A DNA stretch of 64,000 nucleotides from Rhodoblastus sp963710275 (GCA_963710275.1 CAVPZS010000005.1:496001-560000); one strand, 5' to 3'. Shown: positions 1 to 9,050, numbered from the stretch's first letter. Numbers and translations are program-made. The notes: generated from the sequence alone by a model not told the origin.

Positions 1-63
1 CAAATCCTGAAGCTTGATTTCGCGAATGCGAATTTCAGTCTCAATTTTTTCGATGTCTGACAT
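1..63 (-). CDS. Start of an unidentified protein, cut by the window edge
   Basis: An ATG at 63 on the minus strand opens a frame that runs off the left edge. Only 21 residues are visible, beginning MSDIEKIETEIRIRE, charged and probably helical. A purine-rich stretch (AGAAGGG) lies roughly a dozen bases upstream. The fragment is too short to assign a family. The 295 bases between it and the cobU stop hold no convincing gene. Confidence 0.4.
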   Translation of the reverse strand, partial: MSDIEKIETEIRIREIKLQDL

Positions 64-358
64 GGGCCAAGACGCCCTTCTGATATATGGGGAGGATCAA
101 TCGGCGGCAGGATACGCCCCTTGCCCAAGGCGCCTTTCGAGGCGGTGAGTGGCAAGCGATTGTTGTCGGGGAGAGAATTTCAATCTAGCGCTTTTCGATC
201 CTGCCGGCAAGATCAAGAGTAAAAAAACAGCGCCGAGCGTTTCTCGCCATCTGCGAGCCGTGCGCAGAATTGCTTCGCACGGTCACGGGTCCGTCCCGCC
301 AGGCATATGTGCTCCAGTGCCCTTCCATTCAAACCCAAAAACAACGCTGAAGCCGACA

Positions 359-901
359 CTAAAAGCCTGCGTTTGTTTTTAGGGCAATTGGGAGGCCCGC
401 AACGACGAAGGTCACTGCATCACAAACGGCGGCAATTTTTTGGTTCAAAGCGCCTTGCGCGTCGCGGAATGCCCGGCCTAGTTCCGACTCTGGAACGAGT
501 CCCAAGCCAATTTCATTGGAAACAAGGAGGACGGGACCGCCAATGTCCGTTATCGCGTGCGTCAACTGTCCTATTTCAACCGACAAATCGCTTTTCTCGA
601 CAAACAAATTGGACAACCACAAAGTCAAACAGTCGATAACCAAGACGCATTCCGGGCGGGAACGAGCTCTCAAAACTTCCACGAGGGAAATTCGTTCTTC
701 AATCACGCCCCAATCAGCGCCCCTCTCCGCCTGATGGCGAGCAATTCGTTCGCGCATTTCTGGATCGCCCGCGTGTGCTGTCGCAACCATCCATTTCTCG
801 AGATGTAAGTCATTGGCGACTGACAAGGCATAGGCGGTCTTGCCAGAACGCGCGCCGCCTAAAATCAAATGAGATACCGGATGGCCGTTGCAATTTGACA
901 C
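359..901 (-). CDS. cobU: Adenosylcobinamide kinase / adenosylcobinamide-phosphate guanylyltransferase
   Basis: Bifunctional enzyme of cobalamin nucleotide-loop assembly: it phosphorylates adenosylcobinamide and then transfers GMP from GTP to give adenosylcobinamide-GDP. The P-loop GGARSGKT lies near the N-terminus. The family motifs DCLTLWLSNL and VSNEIGLGLVPE follow, and then the GRAFRDAQGALNQ block. About 180 residues is normal for CobU/CobP. I chose the GTG at 901 because GGAGAAG sits four bases upstream; an in-frame GTG at 928 is the alternative. It follows dnaA on the same strand. No other cobalamin gene is in the window and no B12 riboswitch was seen next to it. Confidence 0.9.
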   Translation of the reverse strand: MSNCNGHPVSHLILGGARSGKTAYALSVANDLHLEKWMVATAHAGDPEMRERIARHQAERGADWGVIEERISLVEVLRARSRPECVLVIDCLTLWLSNLFVEKSDLSVEIGQLTHAITDIGGPVLLVSNEIGLGLVPESELGRAFRDAQGALNQKIAAVCDAVTFVVAGLPIALKTNAGF

Positions 902-980
902 CAAACTTCTCCAGTAGCCAATCACCACCCAGACCAGCGTTTTGCGAAGTCTGTTGTCCGGCCTCCTCCGGAGACGGCCC

Positions 981-2445
981 TTACTCGCTCAAAAGCCGCT
1001 TCAGAAGCGCGAGTTCTTCGTTCAAGCTCGAATCCTGAGAGACGAGAAGTCTCGATCTTGCGCACGGCATGCAAGACCGTCGTATGATCCCTGCCGCCAA
1101 AACGTCGGCCGATCTCAGGAAGAGACCGTAATGTCATCGTTTTAGCCAGATACATGGCAATCTGGCGAGGTCGCACGACATTCGCCGTACGTCGAGACGA
1201 CAGGATGTCGGAGCGACTGACGTTAAAATGTGTGGCGACCATTTTCTGGATGTCTTCGATCTTAACCCGTTTCGGATCGCGCGCCCGAACCAAGTCTCGA
1301 ATAGCCGCTTCCGCTGCCTCAACCGTCAAAGGTGATCCGGCTAATGTCGTGTGCGCCAAGAGACGGTTGACTGCGCCGTCAAGATCACGGCCGTTTGTTT
1401 GAATTGACCGCGCTACCATGGCGACCACAGAATTGGAAACTTCGAAACCAGGCTGCGCAACCTTAGCTACCGAAATCCTCGCTTCCAATATTTTCGTCCG
1501 TAAAGTCTCGTCGAGCGCCTGCATCTCCACGCACAGCCCCCCTCCGAAACGAGAGCGAACGCGCTCATCAAGGTTTTCCAGGTCGCCGGGAATGCGATCT
1601 CCGGCGATCACAACCTGACGACCGGATTCGATCAAAGCGTTCAAGGTGTGACAAAATTCGTGCTGGATCGTTTTTCCTTGTAAAAACTGAACGTCGTCAA
1701 TAACTAAAACATCAATAGTGCGGAGTTTTTCCTTAAAGGCTATCGAGTTCTGCGCCTTCAAAGCATTGACAAACCCGTACATGAACCTTTCAGCCGTAAG
1801 ATAGATAACACGTTGCCCGGTCTCCGCGACAGAATGCGCTATCGCTTGAATTAAATGCGTCTTGCCCAAACCAACGTTCGAATGAACGTACAGCGGATTG
1901 AATATCGAAGGCGTTCCAGGCTTGGTCCGGCAAATCTGTTGCGCCGCGGCGAAGGCCAGTTGGTTGGACTGACCAACAAGAAAAGTGGAAAAGGTCAATC
2001 TCCGATCCAGACTGGAGCCTTCAAACCCTTCGATAGAATTTTTGGTTCCGATTAACCGATCCGAAGGCGCATCTTGCTGGCCACGTTCACATGCCGCCGC
2101 CGCCGGAGCCGTATTCTCTGACCGATCCGCCGAGCGCCCAGAGACCCGTCCTGCGCCGCGCAGATCGAGAATAATCTCTCTGACTTCCGGAACTTCTTCC
2201 AGTAACGCCGCGCGAAGTTTTTCAAAATAATGCGCGTAAATCCAACTTTTCAAAAATTTCGTGGGAACGGACAAATACGCGCACCCTTGATCAATACGAT
2301 CAAGCTCCAATCGGGTGAACCAGGAGGAATAAACTGCCTCTCCTAATTCTGCTTGCAGTCGCTTGCACAAGCGATTCCAGAATACGGGTGCGGCCTTAGG
2401 TTCTACATCTTTAATAATTTGGATTTTCGCTTGTGCTTTTGACAT
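981..2445 (-). CDS. dnaA: Chromosomal replication initiator DnaA, C-terminus frameshifted as written
   Basis: AAA+ initiator that binds DnaA boxes and opens oriC. The Walker A motif GLGKTH and Walker B VLVIDDVQF lie in the central domain. The DNA-binding signature GRDHTTVLHAVRKIE lies in domain IV. The ATG at 2445 follows AAGAAGAAAAAAC; a longer in-frame start at 2475 has no such site. After RKIE the frame as written gives an unfamiliar tail ending at 922. Removing one base near 1046 instead yields SLNEELALLKRLLSE with a stop at 981, which is the usual alphaproteobacterial DnaA end. I take 981 as the true end. The gene lies about 3 kb from the putative oriC. Several GANTC sites upstream fit CcrM-linked control (inference). 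Confidence 0.93.
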
Positions 2446-3292
2446 GTTTTTTCTTCTTACGACCAAACACAACACGCCAATGCCAACAAGACACCGGACG
2501 CGATGGTCTAAAATTGTAATATCAAGGCTGTTTCAGTTCACTACTCGGTATCTATTCGGCTAGATGACCGTTGAACCAGACCCCGTTGCGTCAAAATCGC
2601 CTTACAAACAGACCCAGCCTCGACCGCCTAAAAGGAACGGAGAGGCGAGTAAAAATATCTGCAGAGCACCTGCTATTGATAAAGCTCATAACGTCCCCCT
2701 CGACGTACATGATATGATTTTGTTCGTTGCACTCCGATAGGTTTTTTACGTCTTAACTGACCATAAATGCGAACGTACTAGAGAATTCCCCATGTGTTAC
2801 GGAACGCATTACTCGATTCATCTTGAAGGTATTTTGATCCATTCGATCCTGAATCATTTTTTATACCCCAAGATATAATCCATCAACTTTAAGACGACAT
2901 CCCTATCCATGAAGACATTTGAACCATACACAGCCCGTTAAAGCCGCGCAATATCCTCAACAGGAGATTCCTTCCCACCTCCCAGTGAGCGCTCCCGCTC
3001 GATCTGGCCGACATGGACGCCAGTCTCTTGGGAATGGCCTGAATCCGAGCAAAAAGTTAAAAGCCGCGGCTATGCCATTCGGGAGAGTTTTTTTAAAAGC
3101 GACCCGATTCGGCGCGCAGCAACTATCGAGTCAAGATCCTCAGGCCGGGAGCTGACGTAGCCTTTACAAATAACCTTATGTTTTTAAAGAGGCTTCCATG
3201 ACCGCCCCGGATCTGTGTCATATTTTTTTCTTGATCGCCTATTTATGAATCAGCCCCTTTTGCGATTGCGAGAATTCTCACCCGCTACGAAA
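2446..3292. other. Long intergenic region upstream of dnaA
   Basis: About 850 bases between dnaA and dnaQ, both on the minus strand. The only reading frames are short and unlike proteins. The region is fairly AT-rich and has several GANTC motifs, for example in CGATTC, CTGAATC and TCGAGTC contexts. No perfect TTATCCACA box was found, so I do not place the origin here. It presumably holds the dnaA promoter. The rpsT gene often found near dnaA in Hyphomicrobiales is not present. Confidence 0.5.
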
Positions 3293-3994
3293 TCACAGTT
3301 CCGGCTTCGCCGCGGCGTATCTGGTCCAAAGCGGCAAGCCTGGCATTTTTTCGACCAATGCATCGTGCTCTGCAATTTCATCTCCGACCAGAAGTGGCGC
3401 TAAACCTACCAACCGGTCTTCCAGCAGCCCAACCCGTTCAGTTTTTCTGACTTCACGCTGAATAGTAAAAGAAAGAGATTTTTGCCGTCCTACCTTTAAT
3501 TCGAGGTACACTTCCGCAAGAATTTCAGAATCGATCAAGGCGCCATGTTTCACACGGCGACTTTTATCGATTCCGTATCTAGCGCAGAGCGCGTCCAGCG
3601 AATTCGAGGCGCCTGGGTGTTTGCGTCTAGCCAGAATCAAAGTGTCTATGACCGTATTTTTTTCAATTGGAGATCGTCCAATACGCTTAAGTTCGGCATT
3701 TATAAAATTGATATCAAATTCCGCATTGTGAGCAATTAATGTATCATCACCAATGAATTGCAAAAAATCATCAACTATATTAGAAAATGCAGGTTTACCT
3801 AATAGAAATTCCCGTGAAATACCATGAACGCGAAACGCGGAATCAGGAATATCGCGCTGAGGATCTATATAGGCGTGATATGAGTTATCAGTCAGAACGT
3901 TGTTTACAATTTCAACGGCCGCTATTTCGATAATCCTATCCCCACCTAGCGGATCAAGACCCGTTGTTTCGGTATCAAATACAATTTCTCTCAT
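3293..3994 (-). CDS. dnaQ: DNA polymerase III epsilon subunit (3'-5' proofreading exonuclease)
   Basis: Proofreading subunit of the replicative polymerase. The three DEDDh exonuclease motifs are visible: Exo I FDTETTG at residues 6-12, Exo II HNAEFDINF in the middle, and Exo III with HGALIDSEIL. The length of 233 residues is typical. The ATG overlaps the coaE stop by four bases, so coaE and dnaQ are translationally coupled. The coaE-dnaQ pair is standard for alphaproteobacterial origin regions. The secB-fxsA genes that often lie next to it are 27 kb away here. Confidence 0.95.
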   Translation of the reverse strand: MREIVFDTETTGLDPLGGDRIIEIAAVEIVNNVLTDNSYHAYIDPQRDIPDSAFRVHGISREFLLGKPAFSNIVDDFLQFIGDDTLIAHNAEFDINFINAELKRIGRSPIEKNTVIDTLILARRKHPGASNSLDALCARYGIDKSRRVKHGALIDSEILAEVYLELKVGRQKSLSFTIQREVRKTERVGLLEDRLVGLAPLLVGDEIAEHDALVEKMPGLPLWTRYAAAKPEL

Positions 3995-4629
3995 GCCGAA
4001 TTGCCGCTCTTTATTTTATCGATATTTATCCTTTCGAAAGCCGCGACAGAGGATATGATCCTTCTTATTTGTCGTTCGGTCGATTCGAGAGTGGTGCGCG
4101 TCTGCACGATAAATTGAGCCCGCTTTCGTTTCTCCCGATCCGGCAATTGCCGATCGAGGATCGAGCCTAATTTATCTTCATTCATCCCTGGCCTCGCAAG
4201 CACCCTTCGGCGTTGCTCGGTCGCGTTCGCCGTCACGACGATGATCGCATCGATCCCTCGCTCGCCCGCCGTCTCGAATAGAAGCGGTATATCCAGGACG
4301 ACCAACCGGGTCCCGTACGCACGCATCCGCCGAAGAAAATCAATTCGTTCCGCTATGACCAGAGGATGAATCACGGCCTCAAGCCGCGCCATAGATTTTC
4401 GGTCAGACAGCACCAGCGCGCCCAGCGCTGTCCGGTCAATCCGGCCTTCTCTAATCGACCCTGGAAAAATCTCCGCCAAACGTTTCGCGACCGGACCTTC
4501 ATAAAGCTCATGCACGCAACGGTCGGCATCAAACACTGGAATTCCATATCGACGAAATAACCCTGCGACCGTGGTTTTTCCCATCCCAATCGATCCGGTC
4601 AAGCCCAGTACGACCATGAACCCCCGCAC
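3991..4629 (-). CDS. coaE: Dephospho-CoA kinase
   Basis: Last step of coenzyme A synthesis, ATP-dependent phosphorylation of dephospho-CoA. The P-loop GLTGSIGMGKTT is at the N-terminus. It is followed by the FDADRCVHELY segment and the LDIPLLFE block of CoaE. The start may be the ATG at 4629 or the in-frame ATG at 4617 (MVVLGLTG), which fits the family length better. It is coupled to dnaQ by a four-base overlap. Many relatives have aroE and maf between coaE and ppsR; here only about 130 non-coding bases separate coaE from ppsR. Confidence 0.94.
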   Translation of the reverse strand: MRGFMVVLGLTGSIGMGKTTVAGLFRRYGIPVFDADRCVHELYEGPVAKRLAEIFPGSIREGRIDRTALGALVLSDRKSMARLEAVIHPLVIAERIDFLRRMRAYGTRLVVLDIPLLFETAGERGIDAIIVVTANATEQRRRVLARPGMNEDKLGSILDRQLPDREKRKRAQFIVQTRTTLESTERQIRRIISSVAAFERINIDKIKSGNSA

Positions 4630-4756
4630 GGCGCAAATCCATGGGCTAAGGCCGATGGCCCTTTTGCCCTAAAGGCAAACCTAAGCCTTAATACGCATGA
4701 GACGCAACCCGGGCAGCTGCGCGTCCGTTACACGCAGACGCCCGTCCTTTCACCCA

Positions 4757-5590
4757 TCATGCCTGTGCGATGAACTTCATCGCATGGATTCGGTAAAGAT
4801 CGAGAATGGCCGCGGCAGTTTCCTCAATCGAACGTCTTGATACGTCGATAACGGACCACCCCCTATCGGCAAACAGCCGGCGGGATCGCGTGATTTCGTC
4901 CGCTACCGACTGCCTGTCTACATAAGGCAAGTCTTGCGCTGCGTTGAGCGCGAGAAGTCGATTTTGTCGAATTTGGACGATCCGATCGGGTGATGCAAAT
5001 AATCCAACAATCAGCGGTTTTTTTATGTTTTCAACAGCCAAAGGAAGGGGTACGCCCGGAACCAATGGTATATTTGCTGTTTTTATTCCCCTATTCGCCA
5101 GATAAATGCTCGTAGGCGTTTTTGACGTTCGGCTAACCCCAAGAAGAACAACATCGGCGGTCTCAAGATCATCAGGTAACTGCCCATCGTCGTGCATCAT
5201 CGTGTAATTTAACGCATCAATTCTTTTAAAATATTCTGAGTTTAACGTGTGTTGCGCGCCGGGCCGCGGCGCCGACGCCGGCCCAAGATAGGATTGAAAA
5301 AGTCCCAAAATGGGAGCGAGAACCGACAGCGCCGGGGAGCCCGTTTCGGCGCAAGCTTTCTCGAGTCGTCCGGCCAGTTCCGGATCGATCAAGGTGAAAA
5401 GCACGATACCCGGAGCCGACTGTATCTCTGCAATAACCCTTTCCAGTTGGTCGCCATTTCTGATCAGCGGGTAAACATGCTCAATTGAGGCCACGCCCTG
5501 ATATTGAGCCGCAGCCGCCCGGCTGACAGCGATAAGTGTCTCACCCGTTGAATCTGAAACGAGGTGTAGATGAAAATAATTTCGGTTCAC
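4757..5590 (-). CDS. ppsR: PEP synthase / pyruvate phosphate dikinase regulatory protein (kinase-phosphorylase)
   Basis: DUF299 family, bifunctional ADP-dependent kinase and Pi-dependent pyrophosphorylase that switches PEP synthase or pyruvate phosphate dikinase off and on. The N-terminal FHLHLVSDSTGET and the P-loop-like GVSRTSKTPTSIYLANRG are diagnostic, and 277 residues is the usual size. It reads away from the putative origin, divergent from hemE. This is its customary position in Hyphomicrobiales and supports the oriC call. Its target enzyme is not in the window. Confidence 0.93.
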   Translation of the reverse strand: MNRNYFHLHLVSDSTGETLIAVSRAAAAQYQGVASIEHVYPLIRNGDQLERVIAEIQSAPGIVLFTLIDPELAGRLEKACAETGSPALSVLAPILGLFQSYLGPASAPRPGAQHTLNSEYFKRIDALNYTMMHDDGQLPDDLETADVVLLGVSRTSKTPTSIYLANRGIKTANIPLVPGVPLPLAVENIKKPLIVGLFASPDRIVQIRQNRLLALNAAQDLPYVDRQSVADEITRSRRLFADRGWSVIDVSRRSIEETAAAILDLYRIHAMKFIAQA

Positions 5591-5833
5591 GACCCTGCCT
5601 TTCTGCCGAGCCTTAGGCCGACTTCAACTTCTCAACTGGTCCCGACCCTGTGGATAAACTGGCACAACGGGAAAAACAGCAGCCGTCCGCATTAATTTCG
5701 GATTTTTTCGGATTTTTCTCAACAGGAGAAATCGCGTCGACAAAAATGGCGCATTTCATCTGGACTGCGGGAATTGCGTGGATAACATCCAACGGGATTG
5801 ACGGCATAACCTCTCAAGTCGCTTGTTCAATTG

Positions 5834-5848
5834 TTAAAATTTCGTTAA
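5834..5848. promoter_or_regulatory. CtrA-type binding site (TTAA-N7-TTAA) in oriC
   Basis: TTAA at 5834-5837 and TTAA at 5845-5848 are separated by exactly seven bases, the full CtrA consensus. In Caulobacter, CtrA bound to such sites in the origin represses initiation in swarmer cells. Its position between DnaA-like boxes makes the same role plausible here (inference). Confidence 0.65.
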
Positions 5849-5953
5849 CGGCTCCTTTTTTAGAACGACGTTCATTTTTATAAAGAATTAACAAATCTGG
5901 GGATGCGTTGTGAATGATTCAGAATGACGCTATCTCGACCCCAATAAGAAAAA

Positions 5954-5974
5954 AAAGGAATCTCAGATTCCTTT
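5954..5974. repeat. Perfect inverted repeat carrying two GANTC sites, just upstream of hemE
   Basis: Nine-base arms AAAGGAATC and GATTCCTTT flank a TCA loop. Each arm contains one GANTC site, the CcrM methylation target. A run of A precedes the left arm, so the minus-strand transcript would be a stem followed by a U tract, terminator-like. The repeat ends 20 bases before the hemE GTG. It could end leftward transcription entering oriC or be a methylation-sensitive control site; I cannot decide which. Confidence 0.6.
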
Positions 5975-5994
5975 AATTTATAGGATCTCCGACC

Positions 5995-7038
5995 GTGTCC
6001 CCGAGCCAAACAAAATCCCACAAGCCATTTCTCGCAACATTGGATGGGCATTCAGCTGCAATCCCTCCCGTCTGGCTCATGCGCCAGGCAGGCCGCTACC
6101 TTCCCGAGTACCGAGCTATCCGCGCCAAAGCTAAAAATTTCCTCGAATTTTGCTACACCCCGGCGATGGCGGCGGAGGCGACCCTGCAGCCAATTCGCCG
6201 TTTCGGTTTTGACGCAGCGATCCTGTTCAGCGACATTCTCGTCGTACCAGACGCCTTCGGACAAAAAGTGGCGTTCGAGGCGGGTGAAGGCCCTCGCCTC
6301 GAGGCCCTGAGCACTCCCGAAGCAATCGACCGGCTCGGTGAATTTTCACTCGAGCGCCTTGCGCCTGTCTTTGAGACGATTGATCGTGTCAAAGCCGCTC
6401 TTCCCCATGAGACCGCGTTCATCGGCTTCTGTGGCGCTCCGTGGACCGTGGCGAGCTATATGATCGCCGGACGCGGGACTCCTGATCAGGCTCCCGCCCG
6501 CCTTTTCGCCTATGAGCATCCCGACGCTTTCGGACGCTTGATCGACCGGTTGGTGGAGGCCTCAATCGATTACCTGTCCAGGCAACTGGAGGCTGGCGTC
6601 GAAGTCGTCCAGATTTTTGATTCCTGGGCTGGAGTATTGCCCGCGGCCGAATTTGAACGCTGGTGTCTCCAACCTGCGGCCAGGATTATTGCCGGCGTTC
6701 GTTCCAGGATAGCCAACGCGAAAATCATCGCCTTTCCCCGGGGCGCTACAACTCATTTGTCGTCCTTTGCAACTCGAACCGGCGCCGACGCCATCGGTCT
6801 CGATACAGCGGTCGACGCTCGTTGGGCCGCGCGATCACTTCCAGCGCAGACAGTGCTTCAGGGCCATTTGGATCCGTTGGTCTTGATGGCAGGTGGCGAA
6901 GCCCAGAGGTCCGCGGTCACCGAGATTTTGGACGCCTATCAAAATCGGCCCCACATTTTCAATCTTGGTCACGGCATCTTGCCAACGACGCCGATTGAAC
7001 ACGTTGAAGCACTGCTGCACCAAATTCGGCAAACTTGA
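5995..7038 (+). CDS. hemE: Uroporphyrinogen decarboxylase
   Basis: Decarboxylates the four acetate side chains of uroporphyrinogen III to give coproporphyrinogen III in heme (and possibly bacteriochlorophyll) synthesis. The N-terminal RQAGRYLPEYR signature and FSDILVVPDAFG are present, and 347 residues is the normal length. The start is GTG at 5995 behind AGGA. It is the first gene to the right of the putative origin. The usual follow-on genes (rho, mnmE, gidA, parAB) are not here; regA converges on its 3' end 22 bases away. Confidence 0.97.
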   Translation: MSPSQTKSHKPFLATLDGHSAAIPPVWLMRQAGRYLPEYRAIRAKAKNFLEFCYTPAMAAEATLQPIRRFGFDAAILFSDILVVPDAFGQKVAFEAGEGPRLEALSTPEAIDRLGEFSLERLAPVFETIDRVKAALPHETAFIGFCGAPWTVASYMIAGRGTPDQAPARLFAYEHPDAFGRLIDRLVEASIDYLSRQLEAGVEVVQIFDSWAGVLPAAEFERWCLQPAARIIAGVRSRIANAKIIAFPRGATTHLSSFATRTGADAIGLDTAVDARWAARSLPAQTVLQGHLDPLVLMAGGEAQRSAVTEILDAYQNRPHIFNLGHGILPTTPIEHVEALLHQIRQT

Positions 7039-7060
7039 CTTTAAAAAAATCAATTATCTA

Positions 7061-7651
7061 TCAACGAGGCGCGCGTTTTGCCAGGATACGCTGCAGTGTT
7101 CGTCTATGCATATTCAGACGTCTGGCGGTCTCAGAAACATTTCTTTGGCAAAGTTCATATATTCTTTGTATATGTTCCCAGCGAACTCGCTCAGCCGACA
7201 TTGGATTTTCTGGAACGTCGCCTGAGGCGAGCGTTGTCGAGTTTAACAATGCATGAAAAATTTCATCGGCGTCAGCAGGTTTGGCAAGATAGTCAAAAGC
7301 GCCAAGTTTTACCGCAATCACCGCAGATGAAATATTTCCGTATCCTGTAAGGATTACACCGCGCGCTTCTGGTCGCCGCGATTTCAGCTCGCTGATGACG
7401 TCAAGACCGTTGCCGTCTCCAAGTCGCATGTCGATGATGGCGAATGCAGGTGGAGCCTTTTGCACTGCCGCCAGGCCGTCCATCACAGTTTCAGCCGCCG
7501 TTACGACGAACCCTCGCAAACTCATGGCTTTGCTCAGGCAATTCAAAAAAGGCCGGTCATCGTCGACAATCAGCAAAGTCTTGTCTTTTTCGAACAAAAG
7601 CGCCGCTTCGCTGGTTGCCTCCACGCTTTGCAAATTCGACGCTTCGTCCAT
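7061..7651 (-). CDS. regA: Redox response regulator RegA/PrrA/ActR
   Basis: Global redox response regulator controlling respiration, photosynthesis and carbon or nitrogen fixation genes in Alphaproteobacteria. The receiver has the acidic pocket DDD at residues 30-32 and phosphoacceptor Asp74 in IIDMRLGDG. The C-terminal Fis-type helix-turn-helix NVSETARRLNMHRRTLQRIL is the near-invariant RegA signature. At 196 residues it is slightly long because of an N-terminal extension. It lies 97 bases downstream of regB, so the two are probably cotranscribed. The senC/sco gene often found with them is absent. Confidence 0.95.
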   Translation of the reverse strand: MDEASNLQSVEATSEAALLFEKDKTLLIVDDDRPFLNCLSKAMSLRGFVVTAAETVMDGLAAVQKAPPAFAIIDMRLGDGNGLDVISELKSRRPEARGVILTGYGNISSAVIAVKLGAFDYLAKPADADEIFHALLNSTTLASGDVPENPMSAERVRWEHIQRIYELCQRNVSETARRLNMHRRTLQRILAKRAPR

Positions 7652-7748
7652 AATTTTTCCACCCGGTTAGCCTGTCGCACTCACTAACATACCAAATTGA
7701 GACTTTTCATCCGAATTTCGCAATTTTTAGAAGAGGTACGATCGCTAC

Positions 7749-9050
7749 TCAATCGTTTTCGGATTCGAATCGAGGGCGATTCCATCTCATGCCGACGCTT
7801 GCCCCGCCGGTTTCCCGATTGGCGAACTTTATCACCGCCCCCGTTCTCTCCAGCAAAGTTTTGGCAATGAAGACGCCAAGACCAAGTCCCCAGCCTTCCT
7901 CTCCTTTCATTTTCCGATCAGCTCGGCTTGTGACATAGGGGTCGCCGATGCGATCGACGATTGCGCCAGCAAAGCCTGGCCCATCGTCAAGGATCCGAAT
8001 TTCGACGGTGCTGGCAGACCAACGCGCCTCAACCGTGACCTCGCCTCTCGCGAAATCGACCGCATTTTCTATGAAGTTGCCAAGTCCGTAGGTTATCGCT
8101 GGCCCATGCGCAGCGATGGGCTCCTTTCCCTCTCCCTTGGCTTCGATTCTTATCTGAACCTTTGTCTGGCGACTGGGCGCGACGACCTGTTCAAGCAATA
8201 TGGCGAGGCTCGTTCTGCCGAATGGCGTCTGATCGTCGGTCGCAAGCGATGTCAGCCGACCTAAAATGGAACGGCACCGCTGGACCTCCTCAGTGAGCAA
8301 GGCCAAATCATCCGAAAACTCGGCTGGTAACGTCGCATTGCGCAATTCCCGCACGACAAGCGCAATCGTCGCCAAGGGCGTGCCGAGTTCATGCGCCGCC
8401 GCCGCGGCAAGGCCGTCCAGTTGCGAAAGATGGTTTTCTCTCGCCAACACGAGCTCAGCCGCTGTCAAAGCCTGGCTTAAGGATCTGGCTTCTCCAGCAA
8501 CCCGGGAGGCATAGGCGCAAATGAAAGCGCAAGCGACCAGAAGGGCTATCCAAAACCCAATCTGATAAAGCCAGGGAAGGGTGATAGCCTGCCCTGCATA
8601 CCAGGGCAGAGGCAGATGATGCAGAACGAGAAAACTGGCGGCGGCCGCCATGATAACGGCGACCAGAACGATCCGCCGCGGAGGAAGAGAAACAGCGGCG
8701 ATCGTTACGGGGGCAAGAAAGAGAACGGCAAAGGGATTTTCGAGACCTCCCGTCAGATAAAGCAGAGCGGCAAGCTGGAAAACATCGAAGACCAATAAGC
8801 CGGTTGCGGGTCCATCCGCCAGGCGCAAATTTTTTGGAGCGCGGAACTGGAAAACGAGGTTCAGCAGCGCCGAAACACCGATGACGCCGGAGCAAAGCCC
8901 GAGCGGCAATGGAAATTGCAGCGCCAAAGCCGTTACGAAAATGGCCACGAACTGGCCGCACAAGGCCAGCCATCGCAATCTCGACAAAGTGTCGATCCTT
9001 AGTCGACGGGCTCTTTGACCAAATTGCGATGCTTCAGGCGTCGATTCCAT
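7749..9050 (-). CDS. regB: Redox sensor histidine kinase RegB/PrrB/ActS
   Basis: Membrane sensor kinase partner of RegA. About six transmembrane helices occupy residues 25-185. They include the quinone-sensing loop GGLENPF at residues 101-107. The H-box AAHELGTPLATI places the phosphorylated His at 220. The redox-active Cys conserved in RegB is at 259 (QRCRSIL). The C-terminal ATPase has GPGFAG and GLGLGVFIAKTLLERTG boxes. All three known signal inputs (quinone site, Cys, H-box) are intact, so it should be functional. It sits just downstream of typA on the same strand. Confidence 0.95.
   Translation of the reverse strand: MESTPEASQFGQRARRLRIDTLSRLRWLALCGQFVAIFVTALALQFPLPLGLCSGVIGVSALLNLVFQFRAPKNLRLADGPATGLLVFDVFQLAALLYLTGGLENPFAVLFLAPVTIAAVSLPPRRIVLVAVIMAAAASFLVLHHLPLPWYAGQAITLPWLYQIGFWIALLVACAFICAYASRVAGEARSLSQALTAAELVLARENHLSQLDGLAAAAAHELGTPLATIALVVRELRNATLPAEFSDDLALLTEEVQRCRSILGRLTSLATDDQTPFGRTSLAILLEQVVAPSRQTKVQIRIEAKGEGKEPIAAHGPAITYGLGNFIENAVDFARGEVTVEARWSASTVEIRILDDGPGFAGAIVDRIGDPYVTSRADRKMKGEEGWGLGLGVFIAKTLLERTGAVIKFANRETGGASVGMRWNRPRFESEND

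Larger units (their letters stand above)
5591..5994. other. oriC: Putative chromosomal replication origin (oriC)
   Basis: This 404-base gap separates ppsR (minus) from hemE (plus), the same flank as the hemE-linked origins of Caulobacter and Sinorhizobium. It contains a perfect DnaA box TGTGGATAA at 5649-5657. Two one-mismatch boxes are at 5777-5785 (CGTGGATAA) and 5909-5917 (TGTGAATGA). A perfect CtrA-type site lies at 5834-5848. A tandem CGGATTTTT repeat near 5699-5718 and an AT-rich stretch around 5830-5895 could serve for unwinding. GANTC sites cluster at 5916-5970. Function is inferred from context and motifs. Confidence 0.8.

Noticed and set aside
64..928. Cobalamin riboswitch near cobU
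   Set aside because: None of the conserved B12-box sequence was recognised upstream or downstream; cobU follows dnaA directly.
2446..3292. Origin of replication upstream of dnaA
   Set aside because: No perfect DnaA box seen here, whereas the ppsR-hemE gap has DnaA boxes, a CtrA site and the expected flanks.
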